Shown here piece after piece: positions 15,673-26,317 of a stretch of DNA of 64,000 bases. The position numbers and the translations under genes are program-made. Under the pieces are notes generated by a model, which was given only the letters and a program-made list of their open reading frames with translations, did no database searches and had not been told where the DNA came from. The DNA lies in contig NZ_JALNUI010000017.1 of assembly GCF_026544205.1 (NCBI RefSeq), positions 1 through 64,000 on the forward strand. Direction: 5' to 3'. The DNA comes from Curtobacterium sp. GC_Cur_3 (lineage in GTDB: Bacteria > Actinomycetota > Actinomycetes > Actinomycetales > Microbacteriaceae). The first letter of the stretch is position 1; each line of letters opens with the position of its first letter.

Positions 15673-17451
15673 ATGACGACCACCGCCGACCTCGCCGCTC
15701 GCCTGCGGACGATGCCGGACCACGACCTCGAACGACTGATCGTCGCGCGAGGCCTCCCCACCGCCGTGCTCGGCGAGACGGGTCCCCAGAGCATCACCGA
15801 CTTCTTCGACCTCGCCGAGGCCTTCCGGGCCGACGCCGCGGTCGACGCCGCCGTCGAACGGCTCCCCCGACGCACCCTCCTCGCCCTCCGTGACGGCACG
15901 ACCGGCCCCGACCTCGACCCCGCGGTCGCGCTCGGCCTCGCCGACGAGGACGGCCGGGTCGACGACGCGGTCGCCCTGCGCGTGGCCGCCCACCCCGACC
16001 TGGTGGACCAGTCAGAGCAGACGGGAGGCCCGGCTGAGCCCCGCCCCGCCGCCGCGGTCCCCGACACGACCGACCCCGCCACGCAGCGCACCACCGGCGC
16101 GGAACACGCGTTCGCCACCATGACCGTCCTCGCCGAACTGCTGCGCGCGGTCGACGACGGCGCCGTCCGCGAGCTCGTCAAGGGCGGCATCGGCTCCCCG
16201 CTCGCCCGGACGCTCGCCGAACGCTCCAGCGCCGACGCCGAGGTGGTGCCCGGGCGCCTCGGGCTGCTCGAACGGATCCACTTCACCACGACCGACGACG
16301 GCACCTGGGCCCTGACGGACGCGGGCCGTGCGTGGCTGACCACGCCGTGGCCGTCCCGGTGGACCAACCTGGTCTCTCGCTGGCACGACGGCCTCGACCC
16401 CGCTGTGCGCGAGGTCCTCGACGTCGCCGGGGACGACTGGCGGGACCTCGTCGTCCTCGGGCGGTGGGCGTACCCGGCCGGGGCCCGCTGGCTCGACGCG
16501 ACCCTGCTCGACGTCGCCGGCACCGCGGACGCGCTCGGCCTGACGGTCGAGGGCCGCGTCACCGAGACCGGCCGCACGCTCCTCGGCGACGACGAACCCG
16601 CGGCCGTCCGCGCCGCCGAGGCCGACCTGCCGCAGACCGTCGAGGGGGTCTACCTGCAGCACGACCTGACGATCATCGCGCCGGGCCCGCTCGCCCCCGC
16701 GGCGGACGCCGAACTGCGCACCGTCGCCGACCTCGAGGCCCCCGGGCTCGCCGCGCGCTACCGCGTGTCGGAGGAGACACTCCGCAGGGCACTGCGCGCC
16801 GGCAACTCCCAGCAGGACGTCCTGGACCTGTTCGAGCGCATCGGCGTCACCGGCGTCCCCCAGCCGCTCGCCTACCTCGTCGACCAGGTCGCCGCACGCG
16901 ACGGCAGCATCGTGGTGGACCGCGGCGAGGGCGGCATCGGTGCCGTGGTCCGCGGGACCGCTGACCAGCTCGACCTCATCGGGGTGGACGCCGAGCTGCG
17001 GCAGCTGGCGTGGGAGCGCCCCGAGCTGACCACCCTGGTGACCCGCTACCCGGCGCACGTCGTGCACGCGGCGCTGGAGGACCAGCGCTACCCGGCCGTG
17101 CTGCAACCCGGCGCCCGCCCGGAGACGCACCACGGGCCTCCCGGCCGTCGCCGTGCACCGGGCCGCAGCCCGGAAGCCGCGGCCCACGCCGTCGTGGAAC
17201 GGCTCCGCGTCACGACCGAACGCGGCGCTGCCGAACCGGAGCAGGAGTGGCTCGGACGGCAGATCGACCTGGCCGTCCGCGGTCGCACGCCGATCCGCGT
17301 CACCGTCCGCATGCCGGACGGCAGCGAGCGGCCGTTCTCCATCGTGCCCACCTCGGTCGCCGCCGGCCGCATCCGCGGGAAGGACACCACGGCCGACGTC
17401 GAACGCACGCTGCCGCTGTCGCTCGTCGTGTCCGTCGACAGCGAAGCCTGA
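15673..17451 (+). CDS. helicase-associated (XPB/Ssl2-like) domain protein
   Basis: About 592 residues without nucleotide-binding motifs. The N-terminal third is helical (LAARLRTMPDHDLERLI); the region around residues 320-470 (GVYLQHDLTIIAPGPL ... RYRVSEETLRRAL) fits the helicase-C-like or XPB-associated domain found in actinobacterial partners of XPB. The XPB gene follows 30 nt later, so the two probably work as a pair. GGAGG sits only 3 nt before the chosen ATG; ATG 15661 is the alternative. Its biochemical role is unknown. Confidence 0.75.
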   Translation: MTTTADLAARLRTMPDHDLERLIVARGLPTAVLGETGPQSITDFFDLAEAFRADAAVDAAVERLPRRTLLALRDGTTGPDLDPAVALGLADEDGRVDDAVALRVAAHPDLVDQSEQTGGPAEPRPAAAVPDTTDPATQRTTGAEHAFATMTVLAELLRAVDDGAVRELVKGGIGSPLARTLAERSSADAEVVPGRLGLLERIHFTTTDDGTWALTDAGRAWLTTPWPSRWTNLVSRWHDGLDPAVREVLDVAGDDWRDLVVLGRWAYPAGARWLDATLLDVAGTADALGLTVEGRVTETGRTLLGDDEPAAVRAAEADLPQTVEGVYLQHDLTIIAPGPLAPAADAELRTVADLEAPGLAARYRVSEETLRRALRAGNSQQDVLDLFERIGVTGVPQPLAYLVDQVAARDGSIVVDRGEGGIGAVVRGTADQLDLIGVDAELRQLAWERPELTTLVTRYPAHVVHAALEDQRYPAVLQPGARPETHHGPPGRRRAPGRSPEAAAHAVVERLRVTTERGAAEPEQEWLGRQIDLAVRGRTPIRVTVRMPDGSERPFSIVPTSVAAGRIRGKDTTADVERTLPLSLVVSVDSEA

Positions 17452-17481
17452 CTCGGCCGTGCACGGCTAAGCTGGAAGGCC

Positions 17482-19197
17482 ATGAACGGACCGCTGATCG
17501 TCCAGAGCGACCGCACCGTCCTGCTCGAGGTCGCGCACCCCGATGCCGAGGACGCGCGCCACGAGCTCGCCGCATTCGCCGAACTCGAACGTGCCCCCGA
17601 GCACGTGCACACCTACCGCGTCACCAGGCTCGGCCTGTGGAACGCGCGCGCAGCGGGACACGACGCCGAGAGCATGATCGGCACCCTCGAGCGCTTCGCG
17701 AAGTTCCCCGTCCCGCAGAGCGTCACCGTCGACATCCGCGACACCGTGGCGCGCTACGGGCGGCTCGTCATCCGGCGTGAAGACCCGGAGGACGCCCCCG
17801 TCATCGCGAACTCCCCGACCGAGGAGCTCGAGCGTCAGCCCCGGCTGCTGCTCACCGCGACCGACCCGTCGGTGCTCGCCGAGGTCGTCCGGTCCAAGCG
17901 GATCAAGCCGCTGCTCGGCGACAAGCGCTCCGACACCGCGATCGAGCTGCAGCAGTGGGCGCGCGGGCAGGTCAAGCAGGAGCTCGTGAAGATCGGCTGG
18001 CCGGCCGAGGACCTCGCCGGCTACACGCCCGGTCAGCCCCACGCGATCGACCTCGACAACAGCGAGTGGGACCTGCGGCCGTACCAGCAGGACGCCGTCC
18101 AGAGCTTCTTCGCCCAGGGCTCCGGCGTCGTCGTGCTGCCCTGTGGCGCCGGCAAGACGCTGGTCGGTGCGGGCGCGATGGCGACGGTCAAGGCGACCAC
18201 CCTCATCCTCGTCACGAACACCGTCTCCGCGCGGCAGTGGCGGTCCGAGCTGCTCCGGCGCACCTCCCTGACCGAGGAGGAGATCGGCGAGTACTCCGGC
18301 AGCGTCAAGGAGATCCGTCCGGTCACGATCGCGACGTACCAGATCCTCACCGCCCGTCGGAAGGGCGAGTACACGCACCTGTCGCTGCTCGACGCCCTCG
18401 ACTGGGGTCTCGTGGTCTACGACGAGGTCCACCTGCTGCCGGCGCCGGTCTTCAAGCTGACCGCGGACCTGCAGGCCCGTCGCCGCCTGGGCCTGACGGC
18501 CACGCTCGTGCGCGAGGACGGCCGGGAGGGCGACGTCTTCTCCCTCATCGGCCCGAAGCGGTACGACGCTCCGTGGAAGGAGATCGAGGCCCAGGGCTAC
18601 ATCTCCCCCGCCGAGTGCTACGAGGTCCGCGTGGACCTGCCGCACGAGGACCGGCTGGAGTACGCGGCGTCGAGCGACGACGAGCGCTACCGGCTCGCTG
18701 CGACGTCCCCCGCGAAGACCCCCGTCGTCCGCGAGCTCATCGAGAAGCACCGCGGCGAGCAGATCCTGGTCATCGGGCAGTACATCGACCAGCTCGACGC
18801 ACTGGCACAGTCCCTCGACGCCGCCGAGATCACGGGCGCGACGCCCGTCGACGAGCGCGAACGGCTGTACCAGTCGTTCCGCGACGGCGAGATCGACGTG
18901 CTCGTCGTGTCGAAGGTCGCGAACTTCTCGGTGGATCTGCCCGACGCCACCGTGGCGATCCAGGTCTCCGGCTCGTTCGGGTCCCGGCAGGAAGAGGCGC
19001 AGCGACTCGGCCGACTGCTCCGTCCGAACAAGGACGGCCTGCCCGCGTCGTTCTACACGCTCGTGACGCGGGACACCGTCGACCAGGACTTCGCGCAGAA
19101 CCGGCAGCGGTTCCTGGCGGAACAGGGGTACTCGTACACGATCCTCGACGCGGACCAGGTCCAGGGGGCGCCCCATGCGCTCTCAGGAAACGCTTAG
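17482..19197 (+). CDS. XPB-type DNA repair helicase
   Basis: 571 residues, superfamily 2. An N-terminal damage-recognition-like part (1-190) precedes the motor: Walker A CGAGKT near 221-226, DEVH at about 314-317, GLTATLVREDGREGD with the RED motif, and SRQEEAQRLGRLLRP as motif VI. Bacterial XPB unwinds DNA 3' to 5' using ATP; its pathway in actinobacteria is unclear. GGAAGG precedes the ATG. The gene ends 22 nt before a response-regulator gene. Confidence 0.9.
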   Translation: MNGPLIVQSDRTVLLEVAHPDAEDARHELAAFAELERAPEHVHTYRVTRLGLWNARAAGHDAESMIGTLERFAKFPVPQSVTVDIRDTVARYGRLVIRREDPEDAPVIANSPTEELERQPRLLLTATDPSVLAEVVRSKRIKPLLGDKRSDTAIELQQWARGQVKQELVKIGWPAEDLAGYTPGQPHAIDLDNSEWDLRPYQQDAVQSFFAQGSGVVVLPCGAGKTLVGAGAMATVKATTLILVTNTVSARQWRSELLRRTSLTEEEIGEYSGSVKEIRPVTIATYQILTARRKGEYTHLSLLDALDWGLVVYDEVHLLPAPVFKLTADLQARRRLGLTATLVREDGREGDVFSLIGPKRYDAPWKEIEAQGYISPAECYEVRVDLPHEDRLEYAASSDDERYRLAATSPAKTPVVRELIEKHRGEQILVIGQYIDQLDALAQSLDAAEITGATPVDERERLYQSFRDGEIDVLVVSKVANFSVDLPDATVAIQVSGSFGSRQEEAQRLGRLLRPNKDGLPASFYTLVTRDTVDQDFAQNRQRFLAEQGYSYTILDADQVQGAPHALSGNA

Positions 19198-19219
19198 ACA
19201 ACAGTCAGATGATAGGGGC

Positions 19220-19915
19220 ATGACCGATGGCCCCAAGATCCTGATCGTCGACGACGAGCCGAACATCCGCGACCTCCTCACGACCTCGCTGCGCTTCGCC
19301 GGGTTCGCCGTCCGAGCGGTCGGCAACGGGGCACAGGCGATCTCCGCCGTGCTGGAGGAAGAGCCCGACCTGATCATCCTCGACGTCATGCTCCCGGACA
19401 TGAACGGGTTCGGCGTCACCAAGCGGCTCCGTTCCTCCGGGTACACCTCGCCGATCCTGTTCCTGACGGCGAAGGACGACACCGAGGACAAGATCACCGG
19501 CCTGACCGTCGGCGGCGACGACTACGTCACCAAGCCGTTCTCGCTCGACGAGATCGTCGCCCGCATCAAGGCGATCCTGCGACGCACGATGAACGACGAA
19601 GAGGACGCCATCATCCGGGCCGGCGAGCTCACGATGGACCAGGACACCCACGAGGTCACGATCGGCGACGCGCAGATCGAGCTGTCCCCCACGGAGTTCA
19701 AGCTGCTGCGCTACCTGATGCTCAACCCGAACCGCGTGCTGTCGAAGGCGCAGATCCTCGACCACGTGTGGGAGTACGACTTCAACGGGGACGCCGGCAT
19801 CGTCGAGTCCTACATCTCGTACCTGCGTCGCAAGCTCGACCAGTACTCCACCGAGCCGATCATCCAGACCAAGCGCGGGTTCGGCTACATGCTCAAGGCC
19901 TCGAAGGCCTCCTAG
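19220..19915 (+). CDS. OmpR-family response regulator (TcrX/MprA-like)
   Basis: 231 residues. The receiver domain shows the acidic pair DDEP, the phospho-acceptor Asp in LDVMLPD near residue 55, and the switch Lys in VTKPF. A winged-helix effector follows (ELSPTEFKLLRYLM, then DAGIVESYISYLRRKLD). It is paired with the kinase gene downstream, separated by a 63-nt spacer with a hairpin. The trigger and target genes are unknown; TcrX of M. tuberculosis is a plausible relative but I cannot confirm orthology. Confidence 0.85.
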   Translation: MTDGPKILIVDDEPNIRDLLTTSLRFAGFAVRAVGNGAQAISAVLEEEPDLIILDVMLPDMNGFGVTKRLRSSGYTSPILFLTAKDDTEDKITGLTVGGDDYVTKPFSLDEIVARIKAILRRTMNDEEDAIIRAGELTMDQDTHEVTIGDAQIELSPTEFKLLRYLMLNPNRVLSKAQILDHVWEYDFNGDAGIVESYISYLRRKLDQYSTEPIIQTKRGFGYMLKASKAS

Positions 19916-19927
19916 TCCAGGCTGTTC

Positions 19928-19962
19928 ACGGCGGTCACCGGGTTTCGCCCGGTGGCCGCCGT
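19928..19962 (+). terminator. hairpin between response regulator and kinase
   Basis: 15-bp arms with one G-U pair (19928-19942, 19948-19962). It may end part of the transcripts and set the regulator-to-kinase ratio; TATCGT just past it could be a -10 box for the kinase. Confidence 0.6.
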
Positions 19963-19978
19963 CTATCGTGAGGGCAGC

Positions 19979-21682
19979 ATGCACTCCAGAATGAACCGCT
20001 GGTGGGACGGCATCTCCCTGCGAACCAAGATCACCGGCATCACGGTGCTCCTGGTGGCGCTCGGGCTGCTCGTCGCCGGCCTCGGCACGATGACCGTGCT
20101 GTCGAACTACCTGGTCTCCCGCCTGGACACCCAGGTCAGCACGACGAGCTCGCAGCTCGAGGGCCAGAACGTCAGCGACGGGGAGCAGTACTGCAAGCTG
20201 TCGGTCGTGCTCGAGAAGAGCTCGTACGTCGCCGCCTACGACAGCGACGGCAAGCAGATCTGCGACACGCAGTCCACCTCGCAGCCGGACATCGCCACCG
20301 TCAAGTTCTCGGGTGCCGCAGCGTCGGGGAAGCCCTTCAGCCTCTACGACAAGCAGCACAACCACGAGTGGCGTGCCCAGGTCATCCCGGCGAACCTGCA
20401 GAACCTGTCGACCGGCGCCACCGAGACCGGCTACGTGCTCGTCGCCGTGTCGAGCGCCGACACCGACCAGACCATCGCCCGCTTCACGTTCATCTTCCTG
20501 GGGTTCGGCGCCTCGGTCATCCTGCTCGGGGCCATGCTCACCCGGCTGCTCGTCACCGCGACCTTCGACCCGCTCCGCGACGTCGAGGACACCGCCGCCC
20601 GCTTCGCCGCCGGTGACTTCAACCAGCGCCTCGACGCCGACACCCCGAACACCGAGGTCGGTCGGCTGAACCGATCCCTCAACGCCATGCTCGAGCGGAT
20701 CGACAGCGCGTTCGAGGACCGCGAACGCACCATCGCGCAGATGCGCCGCTTCGTCGGTGACGCCTCCCACGAGCTCCGCACGCCGCTGGTGTCCCTCCGC
20801 GGGTACGCCGAGCTGTACCGCATGGGGGCCCTCCGCAAGGAGGAGGACGTCGCCCAGGCGATGGAGCGCATCGAGAAGGAGGCCAAGCGCATGGGGCTCC
20901 TCGTGCAGGACCTCCTCCAGCTCGCGCGCATCGACGAGTCCAAGCCGCTCGAACTCGGGCCGGTCGACCTCGTCGCCATCGCCCGGGACTCGGCGCTCGA
21001 CACCATGGCGTCCAACCCCGACCGCGAGATCCAGGTGCTCGTCGAGGACGTGCCCCAGGCCGTCCGTGCTCCGTCGGCCTTCGGTCCCGCTGCCACGCCT
21101 GCCCCCGATGCCGTCCCGACCTCGCCGTCCGCGGGGACCAACACCACCGGCCCGATCGCGTTCTCCCGCCAGACAATCGCCCGCCTGCGTGCTCGTCGTG
21201 GCCGCGCGATGGACGTCGAGTCGGAGTCGCAGCCCGGTGCCGAGACCACCCCGATGCCCACCGTGGTGCTGCCGAAGCGCCCGCCGATCGTCCTGGCCGA
21301 GGAGAACAAGATCCGCCAGGTCGTGACGAACCTCATGGGCAACGCGATGCGCTTCACCGCGCACGACGACCCCATCGAGATCGGCATCGGCGTGGACGAC
21401 GACCGGGGCATGGCGCACATCGACGTCATCGACCACGGCGAGGGCATCCCGCCGCAGCTCCGCGACAAGATCTTCCAGCGCTTCTGGCGTGCCGACACCT
21501 CCCGCGCGCGGGACACCGGCGGCTCGGGCCTCGGGCTCGCCATCGTGTCGGGCATCGTCGCCGCACACCAGGGTTCGGTCGAGGTCATCGACACCGTGGG
21601 CGGTGGCGCCACCTTCCGCATCTGGCTCCCCCTGCTCCCCCGCGACTACACCCCCACCCCGCTCCCCACCCCCGAGCCCTGA
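19979..21682 (+). CDS. sensor histidine kinase
   Basis: 567 residues. Two membrane helices (about 20-42 and 170-190) flank an extracellular sensor of ~125 residues with two Cys. A HAMP domain, then HisKA with ASHELRTPL (His near 264), and a HATPase domain with NLMGNA, DHGEGIP and GGSGLGLAI complete it. Between the first strand of the ATPase domain and the N-box lies an unusual insert of ~75 Pro/Ala/Ser/Arg-rich residues (about 361-435). It should phosphorylate the upstream regulator. The start is ATG 19979 with GAGGG upstream. Confidence 0.85.
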   Translation: MHSRMNRWWDGISLRTKITGITVLLVALGLLVAGLGTMTVLSNYLVSRLDTQVSTTSSQLEGQNVSDGEQYCKLSVVLEKSSYVAAYDSDGKQICDTQSTSQPDIATVKFSGAAASGKPFSLYDKQHNHEWRAQVIPANLQNLSTGATETGYVLVAVSSADTDQTIARFTFIFLGFGASVILLGAMLTRLLVTATFDPLRDVEDTAARFAAGDFNQRLDADTPNTEVGRLNRSLNAMLERIDSAFEDRERTIAQMRRFVGDASHELRTPLVSLRGYAELYRMGALRKEEDVAQAMERIEKEAKRMGLLVQDLLQLARIDESKPLELGPVDLVAIARDSALDTMASNPDREIQVLVEDVPQAVRAPSAFGPAATPAPDAVPTSPSAGTNTTGPIAFSRQTIARLRARRGRAMDVESESQPGAETTPMPTVVLPKRPPIVLAEENKIRQVVTNLMGNAMRFTAHDDPIEIGIGVDDDRGMAHIDVIDHGEGIPPQLRDKIFQRFWRADTSRARDTGGSGLGLAIVSGIVAAHQGSVEVIDTVGGGATFRIWLPLLPRDYTPTPLPTPEP

Positions 21683-21702
21683 CCCGCGCCGCCGCCCCAC
21701 AG

Positions 21703-21766
21703 CGGTGAGATCGCACTTGGTGTCGGCTCCGCGCCGCTCGAGCCGACACCAAGTGCGATCTCACCG
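21703..21766. repeat. palindromic element copy A
   Basis: 27-bp perfect arms (21703-21729, 21740-21766) around a 10-nt loop. The outer part, GGTGAGATCGCACTTGGTGT, is shared with copies at 22768 and 39384. It lies 21 nt past the kinase stop. Confidence 0.85.
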
Positions 21767-21855
21767 GTCCTCCACAGGACACAAGACCCCGCGCTGCGTC
21801 CACCGAAGCCCGGCTCAAGCTCGGACGGTGTCCGCGCGCTGAGCACCATGGCACG

Positions 21856-22770
21856 ATGCCAGTCGCACCGAAACCACTCCCGTCGCGGTTCACGCACACA
21901 CCCTTCAGGACGGTCGACGCCCTGGCCCACGGCGTCGACCGCGAGCGGCTGCGTCGCGCGGATCTGGCGACGCCCACTCGCGGCGTACGCGTGCCCGCAG
22001 AGTCGACGGACTTCGTCGAAGTCGCCATGGCCATCGGACTCCTGCTCCGTCCGGATCAACACCTCAGCCACACCTCGGCGGCCCGGCTCTGGCAGTGCCC
22101 ACTCCCCCGAGCGCTGACGTCGTCCGGTGCACACCTGCACGTCTCCACCGTCGGCGACGGCCCGGTCGAGCGCAGGACCGGCATCACCGGGCACCGGATC
22201 GCCCCCGACCGGGCAGGTGTCACGGCTGTCCTCGGCATCAGGACGAGCACTCCGGCTGCCCTCTGGTACGAGTGCCGCACCCTGCTGAGCGTTCGGCAAC
22301 TCGTCGTCCTCGGGGACCACATGGTCGGCAGCGGGCGGCTCACGACGGTCGACGCCCTTGAGCGCACGGTCCACAGCGGCGATCGAGGAGTCACCACGGC
22401 CCGGACAGCGCTCGAACGGATCCGAACCGGTGCGGAGTCGCCCATGGAGTCGGTGCTGCGCCTCATCGTGGTCGACGCCGGGTTCCCGGAGCCGGCTCTG
22501 AACATCGACGTCGCAGACGCCCGAGGTGTCTTCATCGGCCGCGTCGACATGGGCTGGGCGGACCTGCGCATCGCTCTGGAGTACGACGGCGATCACCACC
22601 GCACCGATCGCGGGACGTTCCTGCACGACCGCAGTCGCAGGAACGCCTTCGTCGTGGAGGACTGGCTGACGATCCACGTCACCGCACCGGACGTCAGCCG
22701 CCCCGCGGAGTTCCTCGAGCGGCTCCGCCAGGCATTCGAGCTCCGACAACACACAACGCCCAGGCGCTGA
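21856..22770 (+). CDS. DUF559/Vsr-like endonuclease-domain protein
   Basis: 304 residues. The first ~190 resemble AbiEi-like or 'type IV TA' actinobacterial proteins (LSHTSAARLW ... RRTGITGHR). The C-terminal ~110 form a restriction-like nuclease: ESPMESVLRLI with Glu, RVDMGWADLRIALEYDGDHH near 230-248 with Asp and Glu, and a basic DRSRRNAF. DNA nicking or cleavage is likely. It is bracketed by palindromic repeats; its own stop codon TGA is the first three bases of the right repeat. Composition is less GC-rich than neighbouring genes. No methylase or antitoxin partner is near. Confidence 0.7.
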   Translation: MPVAPKPLPSRFTHTPFRTVDALAHGVDRERLRRADLATPTRGVRVPAESTDFVEVAMAIGLLLRPDQHLSHTSAARLWQCPLPRALTSSGAHLHVSTVGDGPVERRTGITGHRIAPDRAGVTAVLGIRTSTPAALWYECRTLLSVRQLVVLGDHMVGSGRLTTVDALERTVHSGDRGVTTARTALERIRTGAESPMESVLRLIVVDAGFPEPALNIDVADARGVFIGRVDMGWADLRIALEYDGDHHRTDRGTFLHDRSRRNAFVVEDWLTIHVTAPDVSRPAEFLERLRQAFELRQHTTPRR

Positions 22771-22825
22771 GATCGCACTTCATGTCGCCTCGGCTGACGC
22801 GGACCCGACACGAAGTGCGATCTCA
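22768..22825. repeat. palindromic element copy B
   Basis: 20-bp arms (22768-22787, 22806-22825) with one mismatch and an 18-nt loop. It belongs to the same family as copies A and C and starts on the nuclease stop codon. Confidence 0.85.
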
Positions 22826-22912
22826 CCGGCAAGACAGACACGCACGGAAGGCCGCGCACGCACGCGCAGGCCCGCGCAGGCCCGCGGACGCACGCACAGA
22901 CCCCCGGACGCA

Positions 22913-22949
22913 GGAAGGCCCCCGCACGCGGAGCGTGCGGGGGCCTTCC
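22913..22949 (-). terminator. groEL terminator
   Basis: 17-bp perfect arms with a 3-nt loop, 14 nt past the groEL stop on the minus strand. The flank 22850-22912 holds short GC-rich imperfect repeats of CGCAGGCCCG type. Confidence 0.8.
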
Positions 22950-22962
22950 GTGACGGACGGAC

Positions 22963-24986
<2,024 letters not shown>

Positions 24987-25319
24987 GATCTGTTGCTCCC
25001 TGCGGTACTGCTGTCGCGATCGTCGGCATCGTTCGGGTGATGCCGCGGGTCCGAGTGCGTGCATGCCTCACCCGGGTGCTCCTGGCGTGCGTACCGAGGT
25101 CCGACGTCATTCCGAACACTCCGGTGACCACTTGTGACTCTAATCAGGAACAGCGTCCAGACAAGGGCCGTCACGCACATTCCACGCTGATTCCTCATGA
25201 ACTCAACGTGCCGGAAACACCGCCGTCACATGGACCCCGCGGAATGCGGATCAATCACCGCGAGAGCACCCGGGAGATCACCGGGACAGCACCCGCGGCA
25301 TCACCGCGAGAGCCCCCGG
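24987..25319. other. cspA leader and repeat-bearing spacer
   Basis: The part 25090-25230 is clearly AT-richer and should hold the cspA promoter and leader. The part 25250-25315 has two copies of ATCACCGCGAGAGC around short inverted pieces, near the end of the next minus-strand gene. No gene is seen. Confidence 0.5.
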
Positions 25320-25919
25320 TCAGCCCCGGTAGTCCGCCCCGAGCACGACGCTGACGTCGGCGTTCGGGAACGCCGCCGACTGCTGCACAGCCGTCACCCC
25401 GAGTGACGCGGCGATGCCCTGCGCGATCGCCGCCTGCGACGCCTGCTGGTAGTACACGATCGTCGCGGTCGCGCCCGTCGTGCCGGCGTCCCCGGTCGAC
25501 GTGACCTTCCACCCGGCGGTCGTCAGCTTCGTCGACGCGTTGGCGGCGAGCCCGCTCGTGGTCGTCCCGTTCAGCACGACCACCGTGGTGGCGCCCTGGT
25601 CGGTCGGCGCAGCGGCCGCGGGCGACGAGGCGTCACCGGAACCAGCGTCGGCACCCGAGCCGCCCGCGGACGGCGAGGCCGAGGAGGTCGCCGACGACGA
25701 CGCGGACGCCGAAGGCGACGAGCTGTTGTCCCCGGAGAACGAGTAGCTGCCGTTCAGCAGCGCGAGCACGAGCACCCCGATGCCGACGAGCACACCGGTC
25801 GCGAGCGCGGCCCAGGCGAACGCGATCCAGCCGCGACCACGACGGTGCACACCACGGTGCGCTCCGACACGTGGCCCGTCGGTCACGTCGTCGAAGCGGT
25901 CATGGGGGAATCTCGTCAT
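25320..25919 (-). CDS. LytR_C domain membrane protein
   Basis: 199 residues. A basic cytosolic N-terminus, one membrane helix (about 32-56), a Ser/Ala/Gly-rich linker of ~50 residues, and a LytR C-terminal domain (TTVVVLNGTTTSGLAANA ... FPNADVSVVLGADY). The family is extracellular and linked to wall-polymer attachment, but the domain alone has no known activity. The start overlaps the stop of the DUF3263 gene (ATGA), a pairing conserved in actinobacteria as far as I know. Confidence 0.8.
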   Translation of the reverse strand: MTRFPHDRFDDVTDGPRVGAHRGVHRRGRGWIAFAWAALATGVLVGIGVLVLALLNGSYSFSGDNSSSPSASASSSATSSASPSAGGSGADAGSGDASSPAAAAPTDQGATTVVVLNGTTTSGLAANASTKLTTAGWKVTSTGDAGTTGATATIVYYQQASQAAIAQGIAASLGVTAVQQSAAFPNADVSVVLGADYRG

Positions 25920-26212
25920 CGTTCCTCTTCGGTTCGGTGGGCGTCGACGGGTGCGACGAAGCTGCGGGCAGCGCGTGCACTCGTCCGCGATCGCCGCAGA
26001 CGCTGGAGTCGACCGACGAGCTGCGGGTCGTACGCGAGCGCCGCCGGTGTGTCGATCACCCGGTTGAGCACCTGGTAGTAGCGCGCCGGGGACATGTCGA
26101 ACTCGACCCGGATCTCGGCTTCCTTGGTCCGGTCGTGCCGCGCGCGGTCGTGCTCGAAGGCGAGCACGTGCTTCGCGAGCTCACTGAGCTCGTCCGCGGG
26201 GATGGTGGTCAC
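25916..26212 (-). CDS. DUF3263 protein
   Basis: 98 residues. The core IPADELSELAKHVLAFE ... FDMSPARYYQVLNRVIDTP is the actinobacterial DUF3263 pattern, probably a helix-turn-helix-like fold. The GTG at 26212 puts the usual family N-terminus at residue 1; GTG 26248 would add 12 residues. It has no strong ribosome-binding site. Function is unknown; it is coupled to the LytR_C gene. Confidence 0.8.
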   Translation of the reverse strand: MTTIPADELSELAKHVLAFEHDRARHDRTKEAEIRVEFDMSPARYYQVLNRVIDTPAALAYDPQLVGRLQRLRRSRTSARAARSFVAPVDAHRTEEER

Positions 26213-26317
26213 GACGGTCCGATCACATTCGGGCAACGGGTCTCGCACATCGTAGGGGTGAGGCGGATGGTCACCCTGGCATGGGGCTGGACTGTCGTGG
26301 ATTCACCTTCAGGACCG

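Noticed and set aside
19205..21700. An 831-codon minus-strand frame
   Set aside because: It is antisense to a clear response regulator and kinase with all motifs intact.
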